A stretch of DNA of 64,000 nt from UMGS1766 sp963660915 (GCA_963660915.1 CAVLAO010000002.1:62001-126000); one strand, 5' to 3'; shown: positions 41,526-49,775, counted from the first letter of the stretch. Translations and numbers: made by a program. Notes: a model not told the origin generated them from the sequence alone.

Positions 41526-42848
41526 ATGACTTTTGAAGAGAAAAAAGCACTTTATCAGTCCAAGTTTATCAGCTTGGATGAGGCACTTGGTATGATCCAT
41601 TCCGGCGACACCATTGCTCAGGCCGCATACGGAAACGAGCCACTGGCAATGCTGCGTAATTTGCATAAGATTGCCGATCGCGGAATTGAGGATGTTTGCG
41701 TTTGGATGGGTGCACCGCAGGAGGAGTATCCCTTTATTGCAGACCCCAACCACAATCTGGACGGTGTGATCAGCGTAAATTCGATCTTCTTTGGCCCGGC
41801 TCTGCGCAAGCAGGTTGCTGCCGGTTCTACCCGTATTAACTATTGCCCCACCAACCTTCACTCCATGAGTCAGGTTATGATGGAAACCCGTAAGCCGAAC
41901 ATCTTCTGGGCCGCAGTTACCCCGATGGATCGCTATGGCTATGTGGCGGTATCCTGCACGCAGCAGGCAGAACTGGAAATGCTGGACTCCTGCGACCTGG
42001 TTATTTTTGAGGTCAATAAGCGCATCCCCTATACCTCCGGTACGGTGCGTGTCCCTGTAGAGCAGGTGGACTACTTTATCGATGTGGATTATCCCATCAC
42101 TCAGGCACCGGTTGCTCCTGCAACAGAAGAACAGTTGAAAATTGCCCACTATGCATCCTCTCTGATTAAAGACGGCGACTGCATTCAGCTGGGCATTGGC
42201 GGATTGCCGGACGCTGTGGCACACGATTTGGAGGACCGTCACGATCTGGGTATCTACACCGAGATGATTTCCACTTCCATGGGCAAGCTCATGTGGTGCG
42301 GTGCAGTCAACAACTCCAGAAAGAAGCGCTTCTTCCGCAACCGCACGATCGGTGCTTTTGCATGGGGCAGTCAGGAACTCTATGATTACATCAATGACAA
42401 CCCAATGGTTGAATTGCTGCCGACGGCCTATGTAAACGATCCCTTCAACATTATGAAGAACGAGAACATGGTCAGCCTGAATACCGCACTGGAAATTGAC
42501 CTGACCGGTCAGGTTTGCTCCGAGTCGATCGGTTCGACCCAGTATTCCGGCACAGGCGGAGCGACGGACTTCGCTTATGGTGCATTCCATGCACCCGGAG
42601 GTAAGGGCATCATTGCACTGAATGCAACGGCAAAGCACGGCACAATCAGCCGTATCGTTCCCCAACTGAAACCCGGTGCGGTTGTCTCTATCAGCCGCAA
42701 CATTGTTGACCACGTTGTTACTGAGTATGGTATTGCAAAGCTGCGCGGCAAGACCATTGCACAGCGCGTAGAGGAACTGATCAATGTTGCTGCCCCTGAG
42801 TTCCGTGAGGACCTGCGCAAGCAGGCTCGTGAGCTGAAGCTGCGGTAA
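41526..42848 (+). CDS. Acetyl-CoA hydrolase/transferase-family CoA-transferase (4-hydroxybutyrate/butyrate type)
   Basis: 440 residues of family I CoA-transferases that move CoA between acyl-CoA and free acids through an enzyme glutamyl-CoA thioester. Recognisable: LGIGGLPDAVAHDLEDRHDLG, then IYTEMIS with the probable catalytic Glu near 246, ESIGSTQYSGTGGATDFAYG and IVTEYG-like VVTEYGIAKLRGKT. GGAG lies before tandem ATGs at 41523 and 41526; the second has better spacing. Codons are more biased than in the upstream Mo genes, suggesting higher expression. It sits 45 bp after mocA and 18 bp before a phosphotriesterase-like gene. Acyl substrate unknown. Confidence 0.93.
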   Translation: MTFEEKKALYQSKFISLDEALGMIHSGDTIAQAAYGNEPLAMLRNLHKIADRGIEDVCVWMGAPQEEYPFIADPNHNLDGVISVNSIFFGPALRKQVAAGSTRINYCPTNLHSMSQVMMETRKPNIFWAAVTPMDRYGYVAVSCTQQAELEMLDSCDLVIFEVNKRIPYTSGTVRVPVEQVDYFIDVDYPITQAPVAPATEEQLKIAHYASSLIKDGDCIQLGIGGLPDAVAHDLEDRHDLGIYTEMISTSMGKLMWCGAVNNSRKKRFFRNRTIGAFAWGSQELYDYINDNPMVELLPTAYVNDPFNIMKNENMVSLNTALEIDLTGQVCSESIGSTQYSGTGGATDFAYGAFHAPGGKGIIALNATAKHGTISRIVPQLKPGAVVSISRNIVDHVVTEYGIAKLRGKTIAQRVEELINVAAPEFREDLRKQARELKLR

Positions 42849-42866
42849 GTTAGGGAGGCGGAATAC

Positions 42867-43823
42867 ATGAGCATGGTGAATACAGTTCTCGGCCCGGTAG
42901 AGTCCAAGCAACTGGGTCAAACTTTAATGCATGAACACATTACCTGCGCAGACTGGTCTATGCGCATGAACTTTGGCGACAAATTCCTGCAGTATGACAA
43001 ACTGGTGGAAATGGCTGCCGGCCAGCTGAAGAAGTTGAAATCCTACGGTGTGGATACCTTTGTGGACGGCACAGCGGTTAACCTTGGCCGTGACATTCAT
43101 CTGCTGAGGGATGTAGCTGAAAAGTCCGGCATGAACATTGTTGCATCATCCGGTTTCTATTATCAGGAAGAAGCATGGCTGGCCATGCGGGACGAGGGCG
43201 AGATTCACGACCTGCTGCTGGATGAGTGCCTGCACGGTATTGCAGGAACAGACTCCAAGCCCGGTATTATGAAAAACGGCGTTGTGAAGGCGGGTGTTAC
43301 GCCTTTGCAGCACAAGCTGCTCCATTGTGTTGGCACGGTTGCCAAAGAGGCAAATTTGCCGATCTTCTGTCACCATGATCCAAAGGTTCAGAGCGGGTAT
43401 GACATTCTGAATGTCTATGCCTCCGCAGGGGTTGACCCGAAACGCGTGATTCTTGGCCACACCGGAGACTGCAACGATTGGGCCTATCAGGAAGACCTGG
43501 TGAAGGCAGGCGCTTATATCGGATTTGACCGCCTTGCCTATGGTCATTTGGATAACCCGGTGAAGAACTCAGTGAAGAACATTGTTGAGTTGGTAAGCAA
43601 AGGTTATATCAACCGCATTTTCCTCAGCCATGACTGGGCCACTTATCTGGCTTTCTGGGACAGTTGGGATAAGACAATTGCACAGGATTATTTGAATCTT
43701 GACATTGATTTTACCTTTATCAGCCGTGAAGTACTTCCTATGCTGAAGACTGCCGGCCTTACAGAGGAGGATATCCTCACGATTATGGTAGAGAATCCTC
43801 GCCGTTTCTTCGACGGAGAATAA
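42867..43823 (+). CDS. Phosphotriesterase-family metal hydrolase
   Basis: 318 residues of the phosphotriesterase/lactonase amidohydrolase group. Metal ligands: His22 and His24 in TLMHEHIT, a probable carboxylated Lys in GVVKAGVTP, His in FCHHDP, His in VILGHTGDCND and Asp-containing SHDWATY. Members hydrolyse lactones, carbamates or phosphotriesters. Placement at the end of the Mo-hydroxylase/CoA-transferase operon suggests ring or lactone opening of the oxidised product, which is inference. GGGAGG lies eight bases before the ATG. A strong terminator follows. Confidence 0.92.
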   Translation: MSMVNTVLGPVESKQLGQTLMHEHITCADWSMRMNFGDKFLQYDKLVEMAAGQLKKLKSYGVDTFVDGTAVNLGRDIHLLRDVAEKSGMNIVASSGFYYQEEAWLAMRDEGEIHDLLLDECLHGIAGTDSKPGIMKNGVVKAGVTPLQHKLLHCVGTVAKEANLPIFCHHDPKVQSGYDILNVYASAGVDPKRVILGHTGDCNDWAYQEDLVKAGAYIGFDRLAYGHLDNPVKNSVKNIVELVSKGYINRIFLSHDWATYLAFWDSWDKTIAQDYLNLDIDFTFISREVLPMLKTAGLTEEDILTIMVENPRRFFDGE

Positions 43824-43847
43824 TCAAATCAATTTATGTCTTATGTC

Positions 43848-43892
43848 AAAACAGCCATTCTGCCGACTGGTTCGGCAGAATGGCTGTTTTGC
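43848..43892 (+). terminator. Terminator of the selenium-Mo hydroxylase operon
   Basis: An 18-bp perfect stem (43848-43865 with 43873-43890, loop of 7), its 3' arm ending in TTTT. Confidence 0.9.
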
Positions 43893-43902
43893 TCCAAGTA
43901 GT

Positions 43903-43936
43903 TGACCGCCGGCAGGAAGGATACTGCCGGCGGTCA
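43903..43936. repeat. 13-bp inverted repeat
   Basis: TGACCGCCGGCAG and its exact complement, separated by 8 bases, lie 12 bases after the operon terminator, with no T tract. A protein-binding dyad or a stable RNA hairpin; role unknown. A weaker CTGTTC/GAACAG stem follows at 43972-43992. Confidence 0.6.
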
Positions 43937-44091
43937 GAGGATCTGGAGATAGAAAGAAAGATATGTGCTTCTGTTCCCGTGGCTGAGAACAGGTGTATTA
44001 TAGCAAATCAGATTGCATTTATGTTTGGGTTGAAAATAAAAAAATTTTTATTTGATTGGAAAAAAACACAAGCAAAACAGAAAAATATATG

Positions 44092-44148
44092 ATATAATCG
44101 AAACGGAGATTTTTCGACAAAAGAAAGGGGGACGAGAGTCCCCTTTTT
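44092..44148 (+). promoter_or_regulatory. pucR-type gene promoter and leader hairpin
   Basis: TATAAT near 44092-44097 lacks a good -35. In the short leader a hairpin GGGGAC-GAGA-GTCCCC followed by five T (44126-44148) ends just five bases before the AAGGAG site of the regulator gene, a placement typical of an attenuator. Confidence 0.5.
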
Positions 44149-44165
44149 AATTGAAGGAGTACGAA

Positions 44166-45449
44166 ATGAAAGACAGTAAAGGCATGCGCCGCGTGGCTGA
44201 GGCGAGCCGTTGTTTTTTGGATGTTATTGATCAAGAGGGAGTACAACCGCTGATTCAGGCGGCATCGGAATTTTTTGGTGCGCCGGTATTGTTTACAGAT
44301 GAATTGTTTCACATTCGTTCTGTGTGGCCGCGGGAAAATACCGGTGTTGCAGAACTGGACCAGAGCATTCGAGACGGCGCCATCCAGGCACAGCGAGAGT
44401 GGGTGATTCTCGACGAAAATCTTTCCGGTGAAAAAGCATTTTATGAACCGTTCTATGCCAATACCGGAGTGTGTGAGTTGGTTCCCCGTATGTACGGCGA
44501 ACTGGTTTGGCAAGACGAGGTTCGGGGACATGTGGTCGTATATCTTGGCAAAGTGCCTTGCCAACCGGAAGATCTGGAAATTTTGCAAAAACTCATTAGT
44601 TTGCTGGTTCTAAAACTCCGTCGCAGACTGGCGGGTATGGATCGTTGGACGGCCACCCTGCAGGCACGGCTTGAGGTGTTGTTGGATCCGCAGACACCGG
44701 TACAGGTACGGCGCCCGGCAGAAGACTTATTGAGAAAACAGATTAAGGGCGACTATGGTGTAATGGTGACCACCATTGGCCAGCGCGCCAGCCAGAAAGC
44801 TTTTGCGGATTATGCAGTTACCCAGATCCAACAGCGGTTTCGCAACGTAGTGGTGTTGGTGTATGACCAGACCATCGTGACTTTATTTGGCGAGGTCAAG
44901 CGCAACGCGGTGGAAAATACACTTCGGCCGGAAAATAATGCATTGGTAAAGTGGTTGTTCCGCTATTTTGCGCAATATGATCTGGTCAGTGGTTTGAGCG
45001 ACCCGTTCAGTAATTTGAGGGATATTTACCTTCACTATCGCCGGGCATTGCTGACGGCTCGCATGGTAGAACGAAGCAAGCAGGGAACAGACGGTATTTT
45101 CGAGGATTATATGCCGTTGCCCATGTTGGCTTCTGTTCTTGAGACAGAGCAGGCGGAAACTTTTATCAATCCCGTTCTGGAGCAGATTCGCGCCTATGAC
45201 GCGGGAAACAACACGGACTATTTCGATACTATTTATCAATATTCCATGCATCTGTTCGAGAAAGATGCAACCGCACAGGCATTGACAGTGCACAAAAATA
45301 CGCTGGCATACCGCTTAGGACGCATTAGTGAGCTGTTTTTAATTGACTTCAGCGATCGTCGAATGCGGCTGAATCTGGTATTAAGCTGCTGTTTGTGGTA
45401 TCTCTCCAATGGTGAAGAAGCCTTTCCGTTGGACGGAATATTTGGGTGA
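44166..45449 (+). CDS. PucR/CdaR-family transcriptional regulator
   Basis: 427 residues with a sensor-like N-terminal half (FFGAPVLFTDELFHIRSVWP) and the C-terminal PucR helix-turn-helix (ATAQALTVHKNTLAYRLGRISELF near 375-400). Family members control purine or other nitrogen-source catabolism, or carboxylate use. It follows the Mo-hydroxylase operon in the same direction, and I infer that it controls it. ATG 44166 lies six bases from AAGGAG; the TTG at 44151 is upstream of the site and unlikely. A leader hairpin sits immediately upstream. Confidence 0.88.
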   Translation: MKDSKGMRRVAEASRCFLDVIDQEGVQPLIQAASEFFGAPVLFTDELFHIRSVWPRENTGVAELDQSIRDGAIQAQREWVILDENLSGEKAFYEPFYANTGVCELVPRMYGELVWQDEVRGHVVVYLGKVPCQPEDLEILQKLISLLVLKLRRRLAGMDRWTATLQARLEVLLDPQTPVQVRRPAEDLLRKQIKGDYGVMVTTIGQRASQKAFADYAVTQIQQRFRNVVVLVYDQTIVTLFGEVKRNAVENTLRPENNALVKWLFRYFAQYDLVSGLSDPFSNLRDIYLHYRRALLTARMVERSKQGTDGIFEDYMPLPMLASVLETEQAETFINPVLEQIRAYDAGNNTDYFDTIYQYSMHLFEKDATAQALTVHKNTLAYRLGRISELFLIDFSDRRMRLNLVLSCCLWYLSNGEEAFPLDGIFG

Positions 45450-45549
45450 GGATAAACGATCAATTTTGTGTTCCGTTAATCCGTTGTTTTTCGGTAAGAG
45501 ACGCGTCATGTAACGCAATTATGAACAAAATGTACGCCTTTTGTGAATT

Positions 45550-45576
45550 TTAGCACTCTCATATTGACAGTGCTAA
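45550..45576 (+). promoter_or_regulatory. CIRCE element (HrcA operator)
   Basis: TTAGCACTC-N9-CAGTGCTAA matches the CIRCE consensus at 17 of 18 arm positions. A TTGACA -35-like hexamer lies inside it (45564-45569), so HrcA bound here would block the hsp20 promoter; the best -10 is either TATCCT (16-bp spacer) or TATAAT at 45591. Confidence 0.93.
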
Positions 45577-45599
45577 AAAATGTGTTATCCTATAATTGA

Positions 45600-45739
45600 A
45601 CCTTGAGAGAGGGGTGCGAAAGAGCACCGCCCCAAGGGTTTTAGAAAAATGCGACAAGCGGTCGAGAGTGACCGCCGGTAACAACACCCGCCTGAAGGCA
45701 GAATGAATCCGACCGCGGCGAGTGCGGGATTTGAATGGA
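45600..45739 (+). promoter_or_regulatory. Structured 5' leader of hsp20
   Basis: Three hairpins can be drawn: CCTTG/CAAGG with inner GGGGTGC/GCACCGCCCC (45601-45638), GCGGTC/GACCGC (45659-45676), and AATCC..CCGC/GCGGGATT (45706-45733) ending 7 bases from GGAGG. Such long structured leaders in small heat-shock genes can act as RNA thermometers. Confidence 0.45.
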
Positions 45740-45749
45740 GGAATGACTT

Positions 45750-46190
45750 ATGTTGCCTAGCATTTTTGGCGAGAATTTGTTCGATGATATGTTTAATGAC
45801 GCTTTTGGTATGATGCCCAGCATTGACCATGCACTGTATGGTAAGCATGCCAAAAATATGATGAAGACGGATGTCCGGGAGACGGAGGACAGCTACGTAG
45901 TTGACATTGACCTGCCGGGATTCAAGAAGGATGAGGTCAAGTTGGAACTGAAGGATGGTTATCTGACCGTCAGTGCCGCAAAGGGTTTGGACAAGGACGA
46001 AAAGGACAAGCAAGGCCGTTACATCCGTCAGGAGCGCTATGCCGGTACCATGAGCCGCAGCTTCTATGTGGGCGATGGCGTCAAACCGGAGGATTTGCAC
46101 GCCAAGTACGAGGACGGTATTCTGCAGGTGACGGTGCCGAAGGAGACCCCCAAAGCAGTACCTGCATCTACCTATATCGCAATCGAATAA
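45750..46190 (+). CDS. hsp20: Small heat-shock protein (Hsp20 / alpha-crystallin)
   Basis: A 146-residue ATP-independent holdase. The alpha-crystallin domain (about 38-140) shows DVRETEDSYVVDIDLPGFKKDEV, the GYLTVSAA strand, the core YAGTMSRSFYVGDGV and the end motif YEDGILQVTVPKE. The N-terminal MLPSIFGENLFDDMFND and the short C-terminal tail are typical. GGAGG lies eight bases before the ATG. Control: a CIRCE element and a long structured leader upstream. Monocistronic, with a strong terminator. Confidence 0.96.
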   Translation: MLPSIFGENLFDDMFNDAFGMMPSIDHALYGKHAKNMMKTDVRETEDSYVVDIDLPGFKKDEVKLELKDGYLTVSAAKGLDKDEKDKQGRYIRQERYAGTMSRSFYVGDGVKPEDLHAKYEDGILQVTVPKETPKAVPASTYIAIE

Positions 46191-46203
46191 AGATTGAATC
46201 TGG

Positions 46204-46242
46204 ATGCCCGGAGCATGATTTCATGCTCCGGGCATTTTTTTC
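46204..46242 (+). terminator. Terminator after hsp20
   Basis: A 14-bp perfect stem (46204-46217 with 46222-46235) followed by seven T. Confidence 0.92.
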
Positions 46243-46386
46243 GATTTGCGCCGCGGTACAGCGTATGATACAATAATAAATGAAATAACCAATAAAAAGA
46301 GCAGATGAAAAAGTGTTTCAATTGTGGTTAAAGTGTGGTTGAAGGTAGAACGCAACGGTGTATGAACTGCGGGGAATGGAGAAAAA

Positions 46387-46788
46387 ATGAAACTGATTGT
46401 TTGTGTTGACAATCATATGGGAATGGGATTTAATCACCGCCGCCAAAGTATGGATCGCGTTGTGCGGGAACGTGTGATTCAGCGCGTCGGAGAAACGCCG
46501 CTTTGGATGACCCCCTATTCGGCAAAACAGTTTGCAGAGTGTGCAGACTGTCTGAAGATTGACGAGCAGTGTCAGACTGTTGCCGGAGCAGGGGAGTATT
46601 GTTTTGCAGAAGACAGAATTATAGTGAAACCGGAACAGGTTGAGGAACTGATTCTCTATCACTGGGGGCGGGACTATCCTGCGGACTTGTATTTTACGTT
46701 GCCAATGGAACGTTTTTGTCTGGTAGAGCAGACCGATTTTGTGGGTTATTCTCATCCGGACATGACAGAGGAGGTTTATCGAGCATGA
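46387..46788 (+). CDS. Uncharacterised conserved protein next to a secreted nuclease
   Basis: 133 residues, soluble, starting MKLIVCVDNHMGMGFNHRRQS and ending SHPDMTEEVYRA. It has scattered cysteines but no recognised metal motif. I recall similar short proteins in Firmicutes that are sometimes labelled ribonuclease Z, a name the sequence does not support: no HxHxDH motif is present. GGAG lies before the ATG, and the last four bases overlap the nuclease gene start (GCATGA), so translation is coupled. Confidence 0.65.
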   Translation: MKLIVCVDNHMGMGFNHRRQSMDRVVRERVIQRVGETPLWMTPYSAKQFAECADCLKIDEQCQTVAGAGEYCFAEDRIIVKPEQVEELILYHWGRDYPADLYFTLPMERFCLVEQTDFVGYSHPDMTEEVYRA

Positions 46789-47858
46789 AAAAGGTGATAC
46801 CGGTGCTGGTCTGCGTTGCAATCCTTTTGTTTGCCTGCGGACAGAACGGGACAAAAGGAGAATTAGCACAGGAAGAAACGACAAGCACATCTTCTGTAAT
46901 GTCTGAAACGTCATCAGAAGAAACGAAGGAAGCGGAATCAAGTAAAATCGAGGATACCATCGCAGAGGAAACACAGCCGGAAGAGGCAGAGACAACCTCC
47001 GGCGAGAGCACAGCAACTACTCTGGAAACGATTTCTCTGGCAGACATTCCGGAGTATGCGGGAAATGCGTATGTTGCAGTCAACAACAATCAGCCGTTTT
47101 TCAGTGAAACGGACTATACCACAGAGGCATTTGAAACCTACAGCGCTTTAGATAGCCTGCAACGCTGCGGTGTGGCGTATGCCAATATTTGCGTTGAAAT
47201 CATGCCAACTGAGAAACGGGGAGAAATCGGTCAGGTTAAGCCAAGCGGTTGGCATACGGTGAAGTATGACTGTGTTGATGGAAAGTATCTTTACAACCGC
47301 TGCCATCTGATCGGTTTTCAACTGGCAGGTGAAAATGCAAATGAAAAGAACTTAATTACCGGAACGCGCTATTTGAATATACAAGGAATGCTGCCTTTCG
47401 AAAATATGGTAGCAGACTATGTAAAGGAAACGGAATATCATGTCCTTTATCGCGTGACACCTATGTTCCGCGACGACAATCTGGTGGCGGATGGCGTGCT
47501 TATGGAAGGATATTCTGTAGAAGATAATGGTGAGGGGATTTGTTTCTGCGTGTTTGCGTATAATGTTCAGCCGGGAGTGACCATTGATTATGCCACGGGA
47601 GACAGTGCACTCAGTGACAGCGGAACAGCAGCGGCAGAAGAAACAGCATCCCCGACGGAGAAAAATGATTCTTACTCGGTGTCTACAGATTCCGCTGGTG
47701 AAATGGAGTATGTGTTGAATACAAACACAAATAAATTTCACTATCCATCATGCTCCAGCGTGGATCGTATGGCGCAGGCAAATCGCAAGGACTATACCGG
47801 GACAAGAGAAAGCGTAATTGCTATGGGGTATGATCCCTGCGGTCGATGCAAGCCATAA
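46785..47858 (+). CDS. Secreted DNA/RNA non-specific endonuclease lipoprotein
   Basis: 357 residues. A lipoprotein signal ends at LLFAC (Cys near 20), followed by a 70-residue Ser/Thr/Glu-rich linker. The nuclease core (about 85-270) has YNRCHLIGFQLAGENANEKN with the metal/catalytic His and Asn region (the DRGH-equivalent reads NRCH). After a second linker, the C-terminus (FHYPSCSSVDRMAQ ... GYDPCGRCKP) is an Ada-like metal-binding motif with three cysteines and a His. Cell-surface DNA degradation or nutrient scavenging is likely. Confidence 0.88.
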   Translation: MKKVIPVLVCVAILLFACGQNGTKGELAQEETTSTSSVMSETSSEETKEAESSKIEDTIAEETQPEEAETTSGESTATTLETISLADIPEYAGNAYVAVNNNQPFFSETDYTTEAFETYSALDSLQRCGVAYANICVEIMPTEKRGEIGQVKPSGWHTVKYDCVDGKYLYNRCHLIGFQLAGENANEKNLITGTRYLNIQGMLPFENMVADYVKETEYHVLYRVTPMFRDDNLVADGVLMEGYSVEDNGEGICFCVFAYNVQPGVTIDYATGDSALSDSGTAAAEETASPTEKNDSYSVSTDSAGEMEYVLNTNTNKFHYPSCSSVDRMAQANRKDYTGTRESVIAMGYDPCGRCKP

Positions 47859-47883
47859 GAAGAAAAGCGGAGGGGTGAGAATA

Positions 47884-48444
47884 GTGAAAAAACTTGCGAT
47901 TTTTGATTTGGATGGAACGCTGTTTCACACAACGAGGGTAAACTATCTTGCCTATTGCCGTGCTTTGGAGGGGATTGCCGCTCCACCGGACTATGATTTT
48001 TTTCGAAGAGAGTGCTTCGGGCATGATTTCAGCTATTTTGGAGCATTACTAGCACCCGACGCTAGTGAAGCGCAGAGAAAAGAAATTCACCGACGGAAAA
48101 AAGAATGCTATGCAGATTATTTGGACGAGGCAAAGAAAAACCAGCCTCTATTTGACTTGCTGCACCAATTGAGACCGGCCTACTACACCGCACTGGTCAC
48201 CGTTGGGTCAAAGGAAAACAGCAGTCAGATTTTGCAGCATTTTAATGAGATGGACAGCTTTGATCTGATACTGTCTTCTGCAGATTTTGATCGGCCGAAA
48301 CCGGATCCACAGGGATTTCAAATGGCAATGAGGCATTTCGGTGTTGCGCCGGAACATACAATTATTTTTGAGGACTCTTCTGCCGGCGTTGCAGCAGCAA
48401 AGGCCAGCGGCGCCGGCGTGTTTATCGTGGAGGGCTATCGTTAA
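47884..48444 (+). CDS. HAD-superfamily hydrolase
   Basis: 186 residues. HAD motif I is FDLDGTLFHT near 7-16, motif II a Thr/Ser in ALVTVGSKENS near 105, motif III Lys in RPKPDPQGF near 140 and motif IV in IIFEDSSAGVAAA near 160, with a small helical cap between. This is the phosphoglycolate-phosphatase-like subgroup; the substrate is unknown. It starts with GTG 47884 downstream of GGAGGGG. It follows the nuclease lipoprotein gene by 25 bp and overlaps the convergent pyridoxamine kinase gene by four bases. Confidence 0.85.
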   Translation: MKKLAIFDLDGTLFHTTRVNYLAYCRALEGIAAPPDYDFFRRECFGHDFSYFGALLAPDASEAQRKEIHRRKKECYADYLDEAKKNQPLFDLLHQLRPAYYTALVTVGSKENSSQILQHFNEMDSFDLILSSADFDRPKPDPQGFQMAMRHFGVAPEHTIIFEDSSAGVAAAKASGAGVFIVEGYR

Positions 48445-49274
48445 TCGGGGATCAGCTCACCCAGAATTTCTTCAAAGCAGATGCCGTCCGTGGGAGGAAT
48501 GCCCATTTCTGTTGTACGTTCCAAGGCGTGGGAGATGAAGTGCGCGGCTTTCTCAACGGAGGATGAGAATGTTCCGCCGTTGACAGCATCCGCAACCAGG
48601 ATCGAAGCAAATACATCGCCGGTTCCGCTGCGGCAGGTGCCTACCTTGGGCACACACAGCAGGTGAGGCGGATTTTCTGCCTCGAAAATAAAGTTGCCAA
48701 GATGATCGCCATAATCCAAGCCGGAGATGACTACTTTTTTGGGGCCGAGTTGAGAAAGCTGTTGACACATGGTCAAAAGTTCGTTTTCATCTGGGTCGGG
48801 ACGATAATCTGTCCCGGTCAGGATGCAGGCCTCGGTCAGATTGGGCGTGAGAATGTCGGCATAAGGCAACAAACGCCCCACGTTTTCGGCCAGTTCTTGA
48901 GAGTATGTGGGGTAGAGAGCGCCATAGTCGCCCATAACCGGATCGACTAAAACGATCGTTTCGGGACGGTCAAAGCGGCGGAGAAAGTCTTCCACCAGAT
49001 CGATCTGGTGAATTGAGCCTAAATATCCGGTGGCTATGCCTTGGAAATGCAGGTCTAGTTTTTCCCATTCTCTCGCATAGCAGGGCATAAAGTCGGTGCA
49101 GTCGGTGCGAAAAAAGCTTTCAAAACCGGTATGGTTGGAAAACAGTGCCGTAGGCAAAGGACAGCACTGAATTTTCATAGCAGAGATAATGGGCAGTGCA
49201 ACTGCAATCGAACAGCGGCCAAAACTGCTGAAGTCGTTGATGACGGCGATTTTATTTTGACGATTGTGATCCAT
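48441..49274 (-). CDS. pdxY: Pyridoxamine/pyridoxal kinase
   Basis: 277 residues of the ribokinase-fold vitamin B6 kinases, which phosphorylate pyridoxal or pyridoxamine for PLP salvage. Visible: IAVINDFSSFGRCSIAVALP, FSNHTGFESF, VLVDPVMGDYGALYPTY, DILTPNLTEACILTG, and the ATP/anion-hole motif KVGTCRSGTGDVFASIL with the catalytic Asp. The usual GYVG is GYLGS here. The length is normal. Monocistronic; the start at 49274 has a GGTCACC context (GGTGACC on the sense strand), only a weak ribosome-binding site. Confidence 0.92.
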   Translation of the reverse strand: MDHNRQNKIAVINDFSSFGRCSIAVALPIISAMKIQCCPLPTALFSNHTGFESFFRTDCTDFMPCYAREWEKLDLHFQGIATGYLGSIHQIDLVEDFLRRFDRPETIVLVDPVMGDYGALYPTYSQELAENVGRLLPYADILTPNLTEACILTGTDYRPDPDENELLTMCQQLSQLGPKKVVISGLDYGDHLGNFIFEAENPPHLLCVPKVGTCRSGTGDVFASILVADAVNGGTFSSSVEKAAHFISHALERTTEMGIPPTDGICFEEILGELIPD

Positions 49275-49390
49275 GGGGTGACCTGCTTTCGTAGTATATT
49301 CTATCGAGTACTAACTATAACGAAAATTGAGGAAGATAGAAAGAGCCAGTTTAAGAAAATGAGACCGTATCAGAGGGGAGCATTAAACGG

Positions 49391-49717
49391 ATGGAGCAGA
49401 CAGAAGAAAACAGATCGTTTTTTCATCGAGCGTTTCTCCTGGAAGACAAATTTGTTCCGCTTATCTATCTGAGCCGAGTGGATGAACCGGAGTTCGGCTG
49501 TGAAGGCCGGCCGGATGGAGAAACGGTTTACGGAACTGCTTATGGCGAGACGTCCGCAGGAAAACGGGCGTGGAAAATAGAGGAACATCTACTATGGAGC
49601 ACAGGACTGGATGATGATGTATGGATCGGGCAGATGGATCAAGATTACGTTATTCTAAAACAGGATAAAAGCATTCAAATCCTTCCGGAAGAAAAATTCC
49701 ATGCCATATTCGATTAA
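49391..49717 (+). CDS. Hypothetical protein, 108 residues
   Basis: An acidic soluble protein, MEQTEENRSFFHRAFLLEDK to EEKFHAIFD, with VPLIYLSRVDEPEFGCEGRPDGE in the middle (quoted in part). GGGGAG precedes the ATG by about ten bases. No domain recognised. It lies 58 bp before ygiQ on the same strand and may be transcribed with it. Confidence 0.55.
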   Translation: MEQTEENRSFFHRAFLLEDKFVPLIYLSRVDEPEFGCEGRPDGETVYGTAYGETSAGKRAWKIEEHLLWSTGLDDDVWIGQMDQDYVILKQDKSIQILPEEKFHAIFD

Positions 49718-49775
49718 GAAGGTTTCTTTTGAAGCGAAAACAGTTTGAGTCAATAAAGAAAGTGGAGGCGGCAGC

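Larger units (their letters stand above)
45450..45749 (+). other. Intergenic region holding the CIRCE element and hsp20 leader
   Basis: 300 bases. The first 100 show nothing recognisable; then CIRCE (45550-45576), a TATAAT at 45591-45596 and a long structured untranslated leader up to the ribosome-binding site at 45740. Confidence 0.7.

Noticed and set aside
41472..42920. 482-codon open frame antisense to the CoA-transferase
   Set aside because: A shadow of a strongly biased gene; no start signal or domain.
43880..44092. 70-codon ORF between the Mo operon and the PucR gene
   Set aside because: Starts inside the terminator hairpin and spans two inverted repeats; no ribosome-binding site.
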